64,000 nucleotides of DNA from Chamaea fasciata (taxonomy: Eukaryota > Chordata > Aves > Passeriformes > Sylviidae). The notes under the pieces were generated by a model. The model worked only from the letters and a program-made list of their open reading frames with translations, ran no database searches and was not told the DNA's origin. The stretch spans positions 41,720,305-41,784,304 of the forward strand of contig JARCOQ010000004.1 of NCBI GenBank assembly GCA_029207755.1. Reading direction: 5' to 3'. The first letter of the stretch is position 1, and each line of letters starts with the position of its first letter. Shown piece by piece: positions 61,855 to 64,000 of the stretch. The position numbers and the translations under genes were made by a program.

Positions 61855-62150
61855 TTTGTACACATCAACAAGGCAAGGCTGGTGGTGGGGATGTGAAGCT
61901 CAAGGCAACCTGGGCTGCAGTGACCAGGAAATGGAGTCCAAGATCTTTGGGGCAACAAGAAGTGTGCACAGAAAGCTCACTACCCTGGAATTCAGGAGAG
62001 TTGATTTGGCCTCTTCAGGGATCTGTTTGGTAAAGTGCCTTGGGATAAAGCCTTGGAGGGAAGATTGGCCTAACAAAGCTGTTTATTAGTCAAGCATTTC
62101 TTCCTCCAAGGACAAGAAGATGAAGAGGCAGTCTTATTAATGCATACATA
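61855..62150 (+). mobile_element. CR1 LINE ORF2 internal fragment
   Basis: Plus-strand text follows the CR1 region between endonuclease and reverse transcriptase: 'CTCACTACCCTGGAATTCAG', then 'TTGGCCTCTTCAGGGATCTG', then 'CCTTGGGATAAAGCCTTGGA'. An open frame of about 77 codons survives from CR1 ORF2. Truncated at both ends. Confidence 0.75.
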
Positions 62151-64000
62151 CAAAGATAAGTGTCAAACAGATAGGCCCAGGCTCTTCTCAGTTTTAATAT
62201 GACAAAGCAGCAGAAAAAGCTTCTCTAGTAGGTTATGTGATTGAGTATTTTTAGATTTGTTGCTAACAAAATATCTAAATATTGTCAATGGAGTATATAG
62301 TATAAATAGGTCTAAAGAGATAAAATATAAACAGATTGCCCTAGAAATGTACAGGCTTTGACCATGCAGAAGCTACAGCTTTGCACAGCTACAAAGCAAC
62401 AAAGAACCTATGGCACTATAAGATTTTATCTCTGTAGGTAATCAGGATCTTAACACTTTTACTTATCCATTCAAAAGTGAGCCTTTCCAGTGTTATGGCT
62501 GGATGTACCTGGCAGACATTCCTGCCTGGAGGTGGAGGAGAAGGAAGGGGGGGAGTGAAGTGAATGGGGTGGTTGGGGACAGATCCCTCTGGAAGCTGCC
62601 TGCAATCTCAGGAGACCAGTCAGTTCAGTACCCAGAGCATTTTGTACCCTTTTGCAGGCTAGTGTGCACCAAAGCCTGTCACTATCATCACAGGTACCTC
62701 ATCTCTGAAATGCATTTATTATGTGATCATCCTGAGTCCCCCCTGAAATTCACACTTGGTATTCTTATCTTAAGACAAATCATATTGCACATCAGAGAAA
62801 ATTGCAAAGGAAGGGAGATGGGAGTGTGGGGGGAAGGCATTTTGTCACCAACATACAGTACTGAGTACTTTCAGAGAAATATGAATCAATGCCTGACCAC
62901 TAAATTGTTATTCTGTTTGGTAAGCCTTTATGAGATTTCAAAACAAAAGCTGAATGAATAATGGAGTTAATCTAGAAAAAAGTAATGCACTAAATTATTT
63001 GAAAGTGGCATTTACCAGAATGAAAGGCCCATTATTATGTTACTTTTCCCAGCATACTGAAATAAAAAGTACACTTTGGACAGGTCAATAGCATTTAACT
63101 TGATTGAGTTAAATCAATTTGATTTCTTATTTGATGGTTGCTCTTCACACCTAAAAAACCAAGTCTATCCAACTGTATCACAGCAGGTAGGATCTAAACT
63201 AACAGTAAACACCTCCATATTTTGTATTGCAGCAGACAAACTGAAAAGTACATAACTGCTGTGAGGCAAGGATATTCCACAAAATATGTCACAGAGTTTC
63301 AGTATTAAAAGAAATAAGGATTCTTGTCAATTTATGTAAAAATTTGTTAAAGTTTTACTTTTTGTTTCACAAAAGTGTTATGACTCTGGAAACATTCTTG
63401 TTTACCTGTCAGAGCTGACCAACAGGTTACTATTCTTAAAATGCCCAGAGCATTCAAATGCAGGCTCAGATATCCTCAAAACCAGCACTAATTTCGTATG
63501 AACAAAATATTTATCTGTATTTGCTCTTGAAAAATGTCAGGTATATAACAAATGAACACCATTACTAGCATCATAACTCTGCCAGGATGATTGAATACTA
63601 AATAATTTAGAAATACCAGGCATGAGTCCCATTTAAGTCTTCATTGATAAGATCCAGCCTGCCCAAGATCTAGTTACAAACACTGTATAAACTACTTCCA
63701 ACCTTTCAGAAAAAGTAACTCTCTTTACTCATACATTGTTAGAGGCTAAATTCTGCCAGTTTTGGAAAAAAATAGACTTTAAGTCTATCTCATCTCTGTT
63801 ATTTGAAGTATGGAGAGACTTTAGAAGCAATGAAAACTCCTCCAAGTAAGGCCAGTGGAAGTTTAAGATGTTCAAAGATGTAGCCTAGCATTTTACAGGA
63901 TGAAGCTGATGGCCACCACACTGTACAGGAAGAAGGCAGGCATGACTCTTGGAAACTGGCTATGTACACTGACTCCAAATACCACAATAAACTTAGTCAG
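62151..64000. other. Single-copy DNA, nothing recognised
   Basis: A 152-codon plus-strand open frame at 62503-62961 is not recognisable and has no supporting signals. The rest is AT-rich. Confidence 0.45.

Noticed and set aside
62503..62961. 152-codon plus-strand open frame
   Set aside because: No recognisable content; low-complexity Arg/Trp/Gly start and no gene signals.
1..64000. CRISPR arrays, operons, tRNA or rRNA genes, bacterial defence systems
   Set aside because: No evenly spaced direct repeats, cloverleaf genes or prokaryotic gene layout were seen; the composition and repeats are those of a bird nuclear genome.

Overview
The window reads as bird nuclear DNA, most likely from a songbird (passerine). 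Most of it is AT-rich single-copy sequence with no recognisable host exon, tRNA, rRNA or bacterial-type gene. It is punctuated by truncated CR1 LINE copies, whose 3' ends show the typical 'ATCATAGAATGG / CCATTCTATG' termini, and by LTRs of several avian endogenous retrovirus (ERV) families. The bird assignment rests on the CR1 and LTR families; the passerine assignment is inference from LTR types I recognise from songbird genomes.

Region by region: 1-4738 is AT-rich with two CR1 scraps (2485-2890). A solo LTR lies at 4739-5526. A CR1 3' end lies at 7541-8400, close to a perfect 18-bp-arm hairpin (7387-7425). At 15820-17035 a CR1 is split by a later LTR insertion (16379-16786). Another CR1 3' end is at 22935-23455, a solo LTR with 5-bp target-site duplication (TSD) at 26623-27315, a CR1 3' end plus microsatellite at 32395-32705, a solo LTR at 38976-39566 and a CR1 ORF2 piece at 39870-40205. 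The right end holds one more LTR (57147-57761) and a CR1 ORF2 piece (61855-62150).

The main feature is a complete but inactivated provirus at 47510-57099 on the minus strand, flanked by a perfect 6-bp TSD (AATAAG). Order in its sense: 5' LTR, probable Lys-type primer binding site, leader, gag, pro, pol, env, polypurine tract, 3' LTR. Gag-pro-pol is betaretrovirus-like (class II). Both expected -1 frameshift sites can be read: A-AAA-AAC before the gag stop and G-GAT-TTT before the pro stop. The Env transmembrane half is of the alpha/gamma type, with a CX6CC motif, so the provirus is a beta/alpha mosaic. The two LTRs differ at about 7 sites outside a C-rich tract (about 2.5%).

The provirus is dead several times over. 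Gag, pol and env carry in-frame stops; pro and RT carry frameshifts; the protease catalytic motif and an RNase H catalytic Glu are replaced. Two further solo LTRs have jumped into it, one in pro (53067-53582, TSD TGCAGG) and one in env (48020-48834, TSD ATCCCG). The LTR inside env is of the same family as the solo LTR at 4739-5526. The window is therefore a readable history of nested retroelement insertions. I found no previously undescribed biological system and no host protein-coding gene I can support.
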